This document shows, piece after piece, positions 1-9,248 of a stretch of 64,000 bases of DNA. Position numbers and translations under genes: made by a program. The notes beneath the pieces are model-generated. The model was not told the DNA's origin. It made no database searches and was given only the letters and a program-made list of their open reading frames with translations. Every line of letters starts with the position of its first letter. Positions within the stretch are counted from its first letter, which is position 1. Origin of the DNA: Planctomycetaceae bacterium. GTDB taxonomy: Bacteria > Planctomycetota > UBA1135 > GCA-002686595. Location: NCBI GenBank assembly GCA_016125265.1, contig WGMC01000015.1:62001-126000 (forward strand). Reading direction: 5' to 3'.

Positions 1-422
1 AGGAGGAAGGCGACTCGTTCCTGGCGGCGCTCGCGACCACACTCACTCCGTTTGGTGTCGCCGACGATTGCGAGGGCACCCTGCGCGCGACCCTGACGGC
101 CGTGGACACCGAAACGCAAAGAGCCACCATCCGCCTGACCGGGCAGATGAACTGGAACGCCGACCGCAGCGAGTTGTTGCGCGAGCGCTGGGAAACTCTG
201 GAGGGCACGGACGAAGACGGTCCCGAGAAGATGACGGCTGCGTTCCAGTGGGAAGTGGAGGGCGAACTCCACTGGGACCTCGCCCGAAACCACATGCACG
301 CGTTGAAGCTTTCGGGCGACCAGACGCTCGAAGCAAGCATGGGCGGCACCGAAGAGGATCGGGAGGTCCGACTGGACTTCGAGTTCGCCGGTACCCTTTC
401 GCTCGCCGTCACCCTCGAGTAG
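1..422 (+). CDS. Unknown protein, 3' part only
   Basis: The reading frame is open from the first bases of the window (first full codon at base 3) to a TAG at 420-422, giving about 139 C-terminal residues; the start lies outside the window. An internal ATG at 102 exists, but the codons before it look equally coding, so it is probably not the start. The sequence is acidic and alternates short hydrophobic and charged runs, suggesting a beta-rich domain. It has one Cys and no recognisable catalytic motif. I do not recognise the family. The stop codon lies inside a 17-bp tandem duplication. Confidence 0.6.
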   Translation, partial: EEGDSFLAALATTLTPFGVADDCEGTLRATLTAVDTETQRATIRLTGQMNWNADRSELLRERWETLEGTDEDGPEKMTAAFQWEVEGELHWDLARNHMHALKLSGDQTLEASMGGTEEDREVRLDFEFAGTLSLAVTLE

Positions 423-438
423 CCGTCACCCTCGAGTA
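405..438. repeat. 17-bp tandem duplication across a stop codon
   Basis: The 17-mer gccgtcaccctcgagta occurs twice head to tail at 405-421 and 422-438. The first copy encodes the last residues and most of the stop codon of the upstream gene; the second is untranslated. It looks like a recent slippage or unequal-crossover duplication. Confidence 0.9.
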
Positions 439-552
439 ACAGCGCGCCGCGGCCCCGCACCGCTGCGACCCCGCGGGGCTGGAAAGGAAGCACGGCACCG
501 GAGGCGCGAGGTTCTGCGCGCCACCGATGCCGTGTTCCTGTTTATCGGCCCG

Positions 553-2193
553 TCACAGTCCCACGCTGATGCGCAGCGCGTTGCTCACGCGCACGGGCTC
601 GAAGGCGCTGAGCGGGTCCACCCAGGCGCCCTGGGCGAAGAAGGTCAGGCCTTGGAACGCGTAGTTGGGGGGCAATAGCCCCAGAAAGAAGAACGCGTCG
701 CCCTGCGGGTTGCTCGCACCCGACGACGTACCCAACACGGTCAGCAGGCCGGGGGTCGTGTCGACCAATACCTCACCCACGCCGGGCAACACGGTCCCAC
801 AGGCGGTCGATCCGAGCGGCGATAGGAACAGCAACCCGCTGGCCTGCTGACTCGGGGAGTTCTGAAGCTGCGCCAGCGCCAGTCCGCCGACTTTCAAGTT
901 GCCGAGCAGGGTCAGCAGCGACTGCTTCGGAAAGCAGCCCGGGATCGTCAGCACCGCCGAATCGGGGCGCACCTCGAAGAGCCCCGTTTGCCCCTGGACC
1001 GTGCGAGCGCGGAAGACGATCGCATCCGCCTGTGCGGTGAAGTCGTGGGTATCGGCGGAGGTCAGCGACACGCGGTCGATCGTGTGGCCCTCGACCTGGG
1101 TTTGTCCCTCGAGCACCACGGCCTGTTTGTCGCGGAAGAGACCGCGGCGGAACACGCCTGCGCCATCCAAGTAGCCGCCTTGCCACAGGATGCGGTTGTT
1201 CGCGGAAACGCGCACGGCCGCCGAGCTCGAAATCGTGGTGAGCGGGAATCCCTGCAGGCCCAGAAAGGGGTCGATGACGAGCACGGCCAACTGTTGGTCG
1301 CGGGCGATCACCTGCAAACCGCCGAGCCCGGGTTCGTCCAGACGCGTGAGGACGTACGTGGCTCCCGAGTCCGAGAGCGCCACGGCGTTGTTCAGGGATA
1401 TGTTCCAGGTCTTGCCGACCAGCGGCGATTCCGCGTCGTCTTGGAGGACGGTGCTGAGCTGGCCCGAACCGCGGTCGTACCGGAACACACCGGAACCCAG
1501 AACGGAGAACGACAGGTCGCCGAACGAGTTCGTGCTGAGCTGGTTGCGGAAACGGATGGCGCTGTCCAGAGCGACGGGCGCGGGCTGTCCGGTGGGCAGC
1601 GTTTGGCCCGCTGCGAGCACGATCCGGGTGTCCAACTGGCCGAGCGGTGTCCGCGCCACACGCACGAGTGCCCGGCGCAAGGTGCCGGACGCAGGATCGG
1701 AACTCAGCACGCAGTAGGCCGCGCCGGAGTTGTCCTCCGAGAGGTGCGCCACACGCACCGCGCCGACCGGCAGGATCGTGCCGTCCCCCACGAAGTCGAT
1801 GAGTTCCCCGCGCTTGAGGAGCGTCGTCTGGTTCCACATCAAGCTCCAGTCGGTGCTGTCCGCCGGGTTGACTCCGTAGTAGCCGACGTTGCCGAAATCG
1901 TCGATTCCGAGGAAACGCGACTCGGTGGCGTAGACCGGGGTAACCGAGCCGGGGCCCGGAACGACGAGGGGTTGGCCATCGCGCACCAACACACCTTGGA
2001 ACGGACCGAACAGATCCGTTGTCACGAGGGCCGCCCAGGAGCCCTGGGCGTTCAGTGCGAAGTCGCCGACGGCGAGGATGTTGCCCGCGCCCGGTAGGGC
2101 ATCGCCCGGCATCAGGAGGGCCCTGTTTTGGCCCTGGACCGTTGCCGCGAGGAGGGCAACCAAGAAGGGGGTCAGAAGATGCGAAGTCTTCAT
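553..2193 (-). CDS. Secreted beta-repeat protein with shared C-terminal domain
   Basis: The ATG at 2193 is chosen because it is followed by a clear signal peptide (MKTSHLLTPFLVALLAATVQG); the frame extends upstream, but only with proline/arginine-rich, non-protein-like sequence. The product is 546 residues. The mature part has repeated segments of the form GD/AGQ-x-LP followed by hydrophobic strands and 'N-x-x-G', as in planctomycete secreted repeat proteins (possibly the DUF7453-like group), so a propeller-like fold is plausible. The last 125 residues or so, starting at a CFPKQ motif and ending in SNALR, match a domain in two other proteins here (16676-18406 and 60294-62741). No catalytic motif is visible; role unknown, probably extracellular. 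Confidence 0.75.
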   Translation of the reverse strand: MKTSHLLTPFLVALLAATVQGQNRALLMPGDALPGAGNILAVGDFALNAQGSWAALVTTDLFGPFQGVLVRDGQPLVVPGPGSVTPVYATESRFLGIDDFGNVGYYGVNPADSTDWSLMWNQTTLLKRGELIDFVGDGTILPVGAVRVAHLSEDNSGAAYCVLSSDPASGTLRRALVRVARTPLGQLDTRIVLAAGQTLPTGQPAPVALDSAIRFRNQLSTNSFGDLSFSVLGSGVFRYDRGSGQLSTVLQDDAESPLVGKTWNISLNNAVALSDSGATYVLTRLDEPGLGGLQVIARDQQLAVLVIDPFLGLQGFPLTTISSSAAVRVSANNRILWQGGYLDGAGVFRRGLFRDKQAVVLEGQTQVEGHTIDRVSLTSADTHDFTAQADAIVFRARTVQGQTGLFEVRPDSAVLTIPGCFPKQSLLTLLGNLKVGGLALAQLQNSPSQQASGLLFLSPLGSTACGTVLPGVGEVLVDTTPGLLTVLGTSSGASNPQGDAFFFLGLLPPNYAFQGLTFFAQGAWVDPLSAFEPVRVSNALRISVGL

Positions 2194-2406
2194 GGGGAGT
2201 GGTACCGCTTGGAAGGGGAAGGGCGGGGGGCAGGGCTCTCCAGGGACGGAGGGCCCACGGTCACCGGCAAACTCTGTGCCCGGCTCCGGGGTGGGCGGCG
2301 GCCCTGTCGATTCACGCCTGCGGCAAAGTCGCGGCGCCGCTCGGAACGCGACAAAAAGCTCGGCGCCGGACCCGCCATGGGCCACCCCCGGTCCGGCGGA
2401 TTCGGG

Positions 2407-3042
2407 TCAACCCGGGCCGTCGCGGCGCCAGGTGTTGGCCAGGGAGTCGGCGTACTCGTTCCACCGATGGCCGGCGTGGGCGCGGATCCACCGCAGTTCG
2501 ACCTTGGGGCGCGCGAGGGACAGGTCGTACAGCTCGCGCACCAGGTCCAGGTTGGCGATCGGCCCCTCCTTGCGCTTCCAGCCGCGGGCCGCCCAGCCCT
2601 TCGCCCAGGTGGTGACGGTCTGCACACAGAGGTTCGAGTCCGAGTGCACGACCACGGCCGCGTCCAAAGGCAACATGCGGTAGGCCTCGATCAGTGCGCG
2701 CAGCTCCATGCGGTTGTTGGTGGTGTCGGCCTCGTAGCCGTGCCGCGCATCGCGCACGCGGCCGCCTTCGACCCACACAACTCCCCAACCGCCGGGGCCC
2801 GGGTTGGGGTGGCAACTTCCGTCCGTGAACAGGCCGTCCTGGCCGGGGTCCTGGAACTTCGCGAGCACCGCGTCGGGCGCGAGCATGCCTTCGCTCGCGA
2901 GGCCCGCCGGACGGGACTTCGACTTCGCCTGTTTGGGGCTGTGCTCGCGGCAGAAACGCGGCTTCCAGCCGGGGTACTTGGCGAGAGTTTTTGCGGGCAC
3001 CTCGAACGCGGTGCCGCAGGTCTGGCAGGCAAACGAACTCAT
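2407..3042 (-). CDS. rnhA: Ribonuclease HI with N-terminal Cys/His cluster
   Basis: A 211-residue protein that should cleave the RNA strand of RNA:DNA hybrids. Four acidic active-site positions are visible in the usual order: Asp in FTDGS, Glu in NNRMELRA, Asp in HSDSN and the final Asp in NEYAD, with the conserved His-containing loop IRAHAGHRWNEYAD. The first 35 residues hold a C-x2-C and a C-x2-H pair (CQTCG and FCREH), which could form a treble-clef-like zinc site in place of the usual hybrid-binding domain. The ATG at 3042 is chosen because the frame upstream runs into the helicase 3' end and is low-complexity. The gene starts 13 bases after the helicase stop on the same strand, so the two are probably co-transcribed. 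Confidence 0.92.
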   Translation of the reverse strand: MSSFACQTCGTAFEVPAKTLAKYPGWKPRFCREHSPKQAKSKSRPAGLASEGMLAPDAVLAKFQDPGQDGLFTDGSCHPNPGPGGWGVVWVEGGRVRDARHGYEADTTNNRMELRALIEAYRMLPLDAAVVVHSDSNLCVQTVTTWAKGWAARGWKRKEGPIANLDLVRELYDLSLARPKVELRWIRAHAGHRWNEYADSLANTWRRDGPG

Positions 3043-3055
3043 GGGCCCGGCGAGC

Positions 3056-6000
3056 CTACCGCGCGCCCGCGTCCGACGTGTCCGACAACGTGTAGCGCCC
3101 GTCCTCCAGACGGTGCACCAGCCCGCGGCGCACGAGTCCGGCGAGCGCCATCTCCAGCCGCTCCCGCACACGTTTGCCGAGCGCCTGGAAGCCGAAGATG
3201 CGGCGCAATTCCGCTAGCAGCGGCTCCTCGGGGCACGCGCCGGACAGCTCGAGCAGCTCGAGCGCCGCGGATTGGATCTCGACGAGCGGCAGGTGCTCCG
3301 CGTCGCGGCGGTCCTCATCGCCGTCGCCCGGCACACGGTACAGCGGGTGCGCGGAGGGATCCGCGTCCTTCGGCCAGTAGAGCGGCGCGCCGCCGGGTTC
3401 GCCGCCGTCCGGGGAAACCGGCGCCGTGAGGCGCGGGAGGGCATGGCGGACGCGTTCGACGGCCTTCGGGGTCACGCGCCCGAATCCGCACGCACGCGCC
3501 ACACGTTGGGCCAGGAGATCGAACAGGATCGGGCCCTCGGCCTCGACCACTTCGCCCAGGGTCTTGCCGAGCACCGCGTCCGCCCACGCGTCGTAGAAGC
3601 GGTCGCGCGGTACGGGCGCCCGCTTGGGCCGCCAGGCCCGGTAGAGCGGCGCGCCGTCACCCGGTCGTTCGGGGGAAGGGGCCGGGGACGGCTGCTGGAC
3701 CGCCGGGGACGACGCGTAGGAGCTGGAGCCACCCGTCGGCTCGGCATCGTCGACGGACTCGGAGACGGCGTTGTCGGCGGGTGCCGCGGGCACCGGAATT
3801 TCGGCGGCCAATGCCTGCGCGCGTTGTTCGGCATCCAGCGCGCGAGCGGTGCGGGCGTGTTCCAGCGCCTTGGCGATGTCCGCCTCCAACCGCGAGAGCA
3901 CGGCGTCGCGCTGTTCCAGGTACTCGGGCGACCACACCCGCGCCAGCTTCCAACCCAATCCGCGCAACACTTCGGCGCGCAGTCGGTCGCGGTCGCGCGC
4001 GCTGGTCGCGGATGCGTAGTGACGACCATCGCACTCGATGCCAAGCAGGTAGCGGCCAGGTTCGTCGGGATCGCGCACACCCAGGTCGATGCGGTAACTG
4101 CCGGCGCCGACGTCGAGATCCACGGCGTGGCCGCGCTGCGCAAGCCGCGCGGCGATGTCCTGTTCGAGGGGTCCGGGTCGCTGGGGCGCGGAGCCGGCGC
4201 GCTCTTCCGCCTCGAGCACCGCGGGTCCACGTTCGGCGTACTCGAGGAACGACTTCAGATCTGCGACGCCACGCGCGCGGGTGCGCGCCAGATCGATCGC
4301 CTCGCCGCCCAGACTCGCGAACACGACCACTTGGCGGCGGGCGCGTGTGATGGCGACGTTGAGCCGCCGCTCGCCGCCCGATTGGTTGAGCGGCCCGAAG
4401 TTCATGGCCACGCGCCCGTCCGCGTCCGGGCCGTAGCCGATCGAGAAGAGGATCGTGTCGCGCTCGTCGCCCTGCACGTTCTCGAGGTTCTTGACGAAGA
4501 GTGCTTCGGGCTGCTCCTCCCCGCTGTGGAAGAAGCGTTCGAGTTCCGGCCGACGCCCTCGCAGTTCATCGAGCAGGTCCTCGACGAGTGCCGCTTGCGG
4601 CGACGAGAAGGTGACGATGCCGATCGTGAACCGCGAAAGCTGCGGATCGCCGAGGCGGCGCTCAACCTCGCGCACGACGGCCTGGGCTTCGATGCGATTC
4701 GTGCGTGTGCCCGCGCGGTCGTAGACGCCGGGTACACGCACCAGCGACACTCCCAGGCCGTCCACCTGGTGCGCCGCCGAGGGGAACGTCGACAGGCGCC
4801 CCTCGTAGTAACGGCGGTTCGAGAAATGGATCAGGCTCTCGTGGCGGCTGCGGTAGTGCCAGGAGAGCACCAAACGCGGCAGGCCACCGGCGCGGGCCTC
4901 GTCGAGCACACTTTCGAGCTCGTCGGGCAGATCGTCTTCGCCCTCGCTGTCCCCTTCGTCGTCCGACGCCGCGCGCTCGAAGAACGTCGTGGGCGGCAGT
5001 TGTTTCGAGTCCCCCACCACGACCGCCTGGCGTCCGCGCGCGATCGCGCCGATGGCGTCCCAGGTCGGGATCTGCGATGCCTCGTCGAAGACCACGACGT
5101 CGAAGTCCAGGCCGCCGGGCGGCAAGTACTGGGCAACGGACGCTGGGCTCATCAGGAAACAGGGTTTGAGGCGCTGGACCTGCGAGCGCGCCTGTTCGAG
5201 CAACCGACGCACGGCCAGGTGCCGGGTCTTCTTCTCCGCTTCGCGGCGCAGCACGCCCAGTTCGCTGCCCTCCACCGCGCCGGCTCCGCGCGGCGAGCGC
5301 GCCGAAAGTGCCGCGCGCACACGTTCGCGATTGCCGCGGGCCACCGCGTCGTCCAGCGCGGCAAAACGCGCCAGATGGTCCTCGTGCTCGGGCCGCAGGA
5401 AGTCCGCGAGCACGGGATGTGCGCAGCGCTGGTGCGCGAGCGCGGCGCGGGCGAGAAGTCGTTCGAACGCGCGCGGCACGTCGACGGCGCCGACCTCGCC
5501 GCGCTCCAACGCACCGACCAACGGCCCGAGGCCCCGCTCCACGGCGTCGCGCCGCCGCCGGCGCCAGAGGGCCCACACACGCAGGGAGCCGAGCGCCCCG
5601 GCGATGTTGCGGGCCCGCGCGGCGAACTCGCCGAGGTATCCCGCGCGGTCCGGAGCACGCCACGAGTGCGAGGCGTCGAGGGCCAACGTCTCGACGAGCG
5701 CCGCGCGCCGCCCCTCGAAGTGACGCGCGCTGGCCAGGGCGGGCAACAGCGGATCGCGGTCGAGCGCCACGGGCCACGGACCGACGAGGTGCTCGGCCAA
5801 GGGGCGCAGTTGCGCCGCGTCGTACGCGAGGCGCAACTTCACCCATTCGACGAGGCGCTCGGCGCGCGACCAATCCACACGCCCGCCGCGCCACAGTTCG
5901 CCGAGGCGCGCCTCGCCGTGCGCGGAGGCCTCGCCAAGCGTCCGGTTGCACGTGCGTCGCTCGGCTTCGTTGGCGAGTGCCAGAGCGAGGTGCGCGAGGT

Positions 6001-9000
6001 CCAACGCCTGGTCCGCCGCGGCTGCGGGTGCGAGCACGGCGCGCAGCACCCTGCGGGGCGCGCGTGCGCGCCACCAACGCACGGGGCCCCACGCGGCCTG
6101 CGCCGAGGCAATGCTCGCCGCCAGTGGCGCGAGGTCGAGCTCCGCGAGACCCGGTCCGAACACCGGATCGAGCTCGGCGTCCAACGCATCGCGCCGACGA
6201 CCGACCGCGCACCAACCCCCGACAGCCGCGGCGACCGCATCGCCGCCCTCCTGCAACGCGGCGCGCAGCAACGCACCAGCACCGGCGCGGTCCTCAGGCG
6301 GGAGCGCGTCGAATGCGACGAGCAGCGCGAGGCCTTCGGCGACACGCGCGCGCGGGGCACCGCCCAAATCGACGTGCAGCGCGCGGAACGCATCGGTCGC
6401 TTCGCGCAGGAAGTCCTGCGCCGCGGTCGCAGCCTCGAGCAGCCGGTTGCGCAGCTCGTCCGCGTCGACCTTCCCGGCGTCTTCCATGCCCACACCTTCG
6501 AGCGCGTGACCCACGGGCGAACCCACCGCATCGGCGCCGTGAACGACTGCGACTAGCGACTCGCGCGCGCCGTCCAAGACGTCGGGTGTCGCCGCGGCGA
6601 GATCCAGGGCTTCCGGGAAGCCCTGGGGCGATTCCCAGCGCGGGAGCGCGCCGTCCCCGTCCGCCGCGAGTTCGCCGAGGGCCCGGCGCGCGCTCCAACC
6701 GCACGGCGCCGCGCCGTGCAGGGCCCGCACGTAGTCGTTGAGTGCGGCGCGTTCGGCTTCGAGGTTGCGCGCATCGCGTTCGAAACTCGCCGGCGGCGGC
6801 GCGGCATCGCGTTCGAGCGCCCGGCCAAAGGCGCGTGCGACATCGGCCTTGCGCGTCTTGTCGGAGTGCAGTTCGAGGCAGAAATCCGCGAGGCCCAAAC
6901 CCTCGAGCCGCCGGTGCACCACCGAAAGCGCGGCGATCTTCTCCGCGACAAAAAGCACCGTGCGCCCCGCGAACAAAAGATGCGCGATCAAGTTGGCGAT
7001 CGTCTGGCTCTTGCCCGTGCCCGGCGGGCCTTCCAGCACGAAGCTCTTGCCCTCGGAAGCCGCCGCGATCGCGCCCAGTTGGGACGCATCGGCGGAAAGC
7101 GGGCAGGCCAAGGTCTCCACGCCGAGGCGCGCGTCCAAGTCCGTGAGTCCGCGCTCGAACTCGACGAAGCCCGGGTCGAAGTCGGCGCCGGCGCGTTCGA
7201 CGAGGTGCGCCGCGACGGGGCTCGTCGCGAGGTTGGAGGCGAGCGCCTCCAGGTCCTTCCACATCAGGAACTTCGCAAAGGTGAAAAAACCCACCGCCGC
7301 GTCTTCGACGACCCGCCAGCGCGGCACGTCGACGATCGCCGCGCGCACCGTCTGCAGCACACGCTCCACATCGATACCGGAGTTGTCCTCCGGCAGGGGA
7401 TCGAGCCCTTGCAGCTCGATGCCGCGTTCTGCGGCGAGCCATTCCGTCAACGTGGCGTTGAACCGCGTGTCCTCGGCCGCGCGGCGCAGCCGGAACCGAC
7501 TTGCGGCGCCGGAGCGCACCAACTCCACGGGCAGCAGGAGGAGCGGCGCGCGGAAGTGGCGCTCGGAGCGTTCGCTCTCGGTCCACTCCAAGAATCCCAA
7601 TGCCAGGTAGAGACCGCTCGTGCCGCCCTCCTCCACCGCGGTTCGCGCGCGACGCCACGTTTCGACGAGACGCGGGGACAGCTCGGCCGCCCCGAGCGGC
7701 GTGGCGAGCCGGCTGCGCGTCAGCTCCCCCGCCAGGAGCGCGTCGCGCGCGGCCGCATCCAGCCCACGTGCACCATCGGCGGTCAGCTCCGCCGGCACCG
7801 GCACCAGTTCCACCTCCGCGCCGTCCGCCAAGCTGTCCTCGAGCCGCGCGAGCGACGGCGCGAGCAACGGCAGCGTCTGGCGCGAGGGCCGCAGGTTGAG
7901 CAAACGGTTGCGCAGGGACAGGTCGAGCAAACGACGACGCCAACGGTCGAGCCGCCCCTTCGCGGTGGTGTGTTCCTCGGCGACGGGGACCGCCGCGGGC
8001 AACGCCGTGCCGAGGTCGCGCACCACGTCGCGCGGCGAAGCGGGCTCTTCGACGACCAAACCGACGGCCCGCAGGGGCAGGGGCCGCACGCCGCCCTCGC
8101 GCGCCCGTTTCACGTCCACGATCGCGTGCAAGTGCCCGGGCGTCGTGCGCTCGCGCACGAGATGCCCATCGGCGGCGGCGCGCGCGTCCTTGAAACTGGC
8201 CCCGGTTCGGGTGGCGAGGGTCGGATCGAAAAGCAGAACTTCGCCGAGTGCCACACGCTTCTCGAGCGCGGCAGCGTCCTCGACGAGCGCGTTGGGGAAC
8301 GTGCGTTCGACCAACCACACACCCGCGAAGGCGTGGTGCTCTACAAACACGATGAGCGGGTGTAGCCCACACTGTTCGAGCAGCGCCGCGGACGCCACCG
8401 CCAGGTCGAGGCACGTCGCGAGCCGCTCTTCCGCGATGCGGTCCGGAGTGCGGACCTTCTGCCCGGCGTGTTCGAAGCTCGCGGGCGGATTGGCGTAGAG
8501 GATCCCAGCCGCGGCCAGCGCCGCAAACGCCGCCTCGGCCTGCTCGGCCACGGCCTCGCGGGACTTCGATTGGTACCCGTCGAGCACCCGGCCGCGGCCC
8601 GCCAAACGCTCCGCCGCCTGGTGCTGCCATACACGCACCTCTGGATGGTTGGGCAACACCAGCGCCGCCAGCAGTTCGCCGAGGTTGCCGATGCCGTTCC
8701 AGTGGTCGTAGGGCTGAAGCGCGACGGGTGTGCGGCTTTGCGCGAGCACTTCCTCGCCGCGTTTCACGGTCACGCACCAGTGGGCCTCCTGGCGTTCCGC
8801 GAGGGCCACCAACACCGCGGGCAGGAGCCGCGGCGAGGGATCCACGAAGCGCGCATCCTGCCCCGGCTCGAGCCGCGCGATCTCGCCGCGCCAAGGTTCG
8901 CTGAACACGGGGTCGCCCGTGACCTCCACGACGAGACCGTCCAGGCCCTCCGCGCCGCGGTTCACCACCGCCAGCAGCAAGAGCGGCGCGGCGCCGTTCT

Positions 9001-9106
9001 GCTGTGCGGCGTACCCGAGCGCCGGGCGGGAAACGAGCTCGATCTCGAGCCCGCCCCGACTCGGCCCCGCCGACGGCTCCCCACCGGAATCCTGCTCGAC
9101 CTGCAT
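3056..9106 (-). CDS. Giant DUF4011-type superfamily 1 helicase with Vsr-like nuclease
   Basis: A 2016-residue protein. From the N terminus: an Ig-like segment; a transglutaminase-like fold around residue 225 (ATCLDLA, then VEHHAFAGVW); a DUF4011 segment near 385 (RRRLLDLSLRNRLLNL); Walker A GPPGTGKS near 695; Walker B VVVFDEAS near 1340; the C-terminal helicase motif NVAITRAR near 1590; a Vsr/DUF559-like nuclease near 1690 (YRIDLGV and GIECDGRHY); and a DUF3320-like region from about 1830 to the end. The order matches the known DUF4011-helicase-endonuclease proteins. To my recollection, a single-gene anti-phage system of this architecture (called Hhe) has been reported, so a defence role is plausible but not shown here. 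A TAGCAT box lies 9 bases before the ATG. The RNase HI gene follows directly. Several long antisense frames across it are GC artefacts. Confidence 0.93.
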   Translation of the reverse strand: MQVEQDSGGEPSAGPSRGGLEIELVSRPALGYAAQQNGAAPLLLLAVVNRGAEGLDGLVVEVTGDPVFSEPWRGEIARLEPGQDARFVDPSPRLLPAVLVALAERQEAHWCVTVKRGEEVLAQSRTPVALQPYDHWNGIGNLGELLAALVLPNHPEVRVWQHQAAERLAGRGRVLDGYQSKSREAVAEQAEAAFAALAAAGILYANPPASFEHAGQKVRTPDRIAEERLATCLDLAVASAALLEQCGLHPLIVFVEHHAFAGVWLVERTFPNALVEDAAALEKRVALGEVLLFDPTLATRTGASFKDARAAADGHLVRERTTPGHLHAIVDVKRAREGGVRPLPLRAVGLVVEEPASPRDVVRDLGTALPAAVPVAEEHTTAKGRLDRWRRRLLDLSLRNRLLNLRPSRQTLPLLAPSLARLEDSLADGAEVELVPVPAELTADGARGLDAAARDALLAGELTRSRLATPLGAAELSPRLVETWRRARTAVEEGGTSGLYLALGFLEWTESERSERHFRAPLLLLPVELVRSGAASRFRLRRAAEDTRFNATLTEWLAAERGIELQGLDPLPEDNSGIDVERVLQTVRAAIVDVPRWRVVEDAAVGFFTFAKFLMWKDLEALASNLATSPVAAHLVERAGADFDPGFVEFERGLTDLDARLGVETLACPLSADASQLGAIAAASEGKSFVLEGPPGTGKSQTIANLIAHLLFAGRTVLFVAEKIAALSVVHRRLEGLGLADFCLELHSDKTRKADVARAFGRALERDAAPPPASFERDARNLEAERAALNDYVRALHGAAPCGWSARRALGELAADGDGALPRWESPQGFPEALDLAAATPDVLDGARESLVAVVHGADAVGSPVGHALEGVGMEDAGKVDADELRNRLLEAATAAQDFLREATDAFRALHVDLGGAPRARVAEGLALLVAFDALPPEDRAGAGALLRAALQEGGDAVAAAVGGWCAVGRRRDALDAELDPVFGPGLAELDLAPLAASIASAQAAWGPVRWWRARAPRRVLRAVLAPAAAADQALDLAHLALALANEAERRTCNRTLGEASAHGEARLGELWRGGRVDWSRAERLVEWVKLRLAYDAAQLRPLAEHLVGPWPVALDRDPLLPALASARHFEGRRAALVETLALDASHSWRAPDRAGYLGEFAARARNIAGALGSLRVWALWRRRRRDAVERGLGPLVGALERGEVGAVDVPRAFERLLARAALAHQRCAHPVLADFLRPEHEDHLARFAALDDAVARGNRERVRAALSARSPRGAGAVEGSELGVLRREAEKKTRHLAVRRLLEQARSQVQRLKPCFLMSPASVAQYLPPGGLDFDVVVFDEASQIPTWDAIGAIARGRQAVVVGDSKQLPPTTFFERAASDDEGDSEGEDDLPDELESVLDEARAGGLPRLVLSWHYRSRHESLIHFSNRRYYEGRLSTFPSAAHQVDGLGVSLVRVPGVYDRAGTRTNRIEAQAVVREVERRLGDPQLSRFTIGIVTFSSPQAALVEDLLDELRGRRPELERFFHSGEEQPEALFVKNLENVQGDERDTILFSIGYGPDADGRVAMNFGPLNQSGGERRLNVAITRARRQVVVFASLGGEAIDLARTRARGVADLKSFLEYAERGPAVLEAEERAGSAPQRPGPLEQDIAARLAQRGHAVDLDVGAGSYRIDLGVRDPDEPGRYLLGIECDGRHYASATSARDRDRLRAEVLRGLGWKLARVWSPEYLEQRDAVLSRLEADIAKALEHARTARALDAEQRAQALAAEIPVPAAPADNAVSESVDDAEPTGGSSSYASSPAVQQPSPAPSPERPGDGAPLYRAWRPKRAPVPRDRFYDAWADAVLGKTLGEVVEAEGPILFDLLAQRVARACGFGRVTPKAVERVRHALPRLTAPVSPDGGEPGGAPLYWPKDADPSAHPLYRVPGDGDEDRRDAEHLPLVEIQSAALELLELSGACPEEPLLAELRRIFGFQALGKRVRERLEMALAGLVRRGLVHRLEDGRYTLSDTSDAGAR

Positions 9107-9115
9107 GCGTCGCGG

Positions 9116-9121
9116 ATGCTA
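9116..9121 (-). promoter_or_regulatory. TANNNT -10-like box of helicase gene
   Basis: On the minus strand TAGCAT lies 9 bases before the helicase ATG, with no Shine-Dalgarno sequence between. The position would put transcription start within a few bases of the start codon. No convincing -35 hexamer is seen. Confidence 0.4.
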
Positions 9122-9234
9122 TCGCGAAACGACCCCGGCCCGAGGTCCGCTCCCCGGCATTCAGGCACGGCCCGCGTTCCGGTTCGCGGCGACTCCCCGC
9201 GCTCGACCCCCTGCCCAACTCGGCGGGGCGGGGG

Positions 9235-9240
9235 TAGGAT
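9235..9240 (+). promoter_or_regulatory. TAGGAT -10-like box, ATP-grasp gene
   Basis: TAGGAT ends 8 bases before the ATG at 9249. TGCCCA at 9212-9217 is a weak -35 candidate at 17-base spacing. There is no ribosome binding site between box and start, consistent with leaderless or near-leaderless transcription. Confidence 0.45.
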
Positions 9241-9248
9241 CCCACGCC

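Noticed and set aside
3272-6556. A 1094-codon plus-strand open frame
   Set aside because: It is antisense to the helicase-nuclease gene, arginine/glycine-rich, without domain motifs; a typical GC-rich shadow frame.
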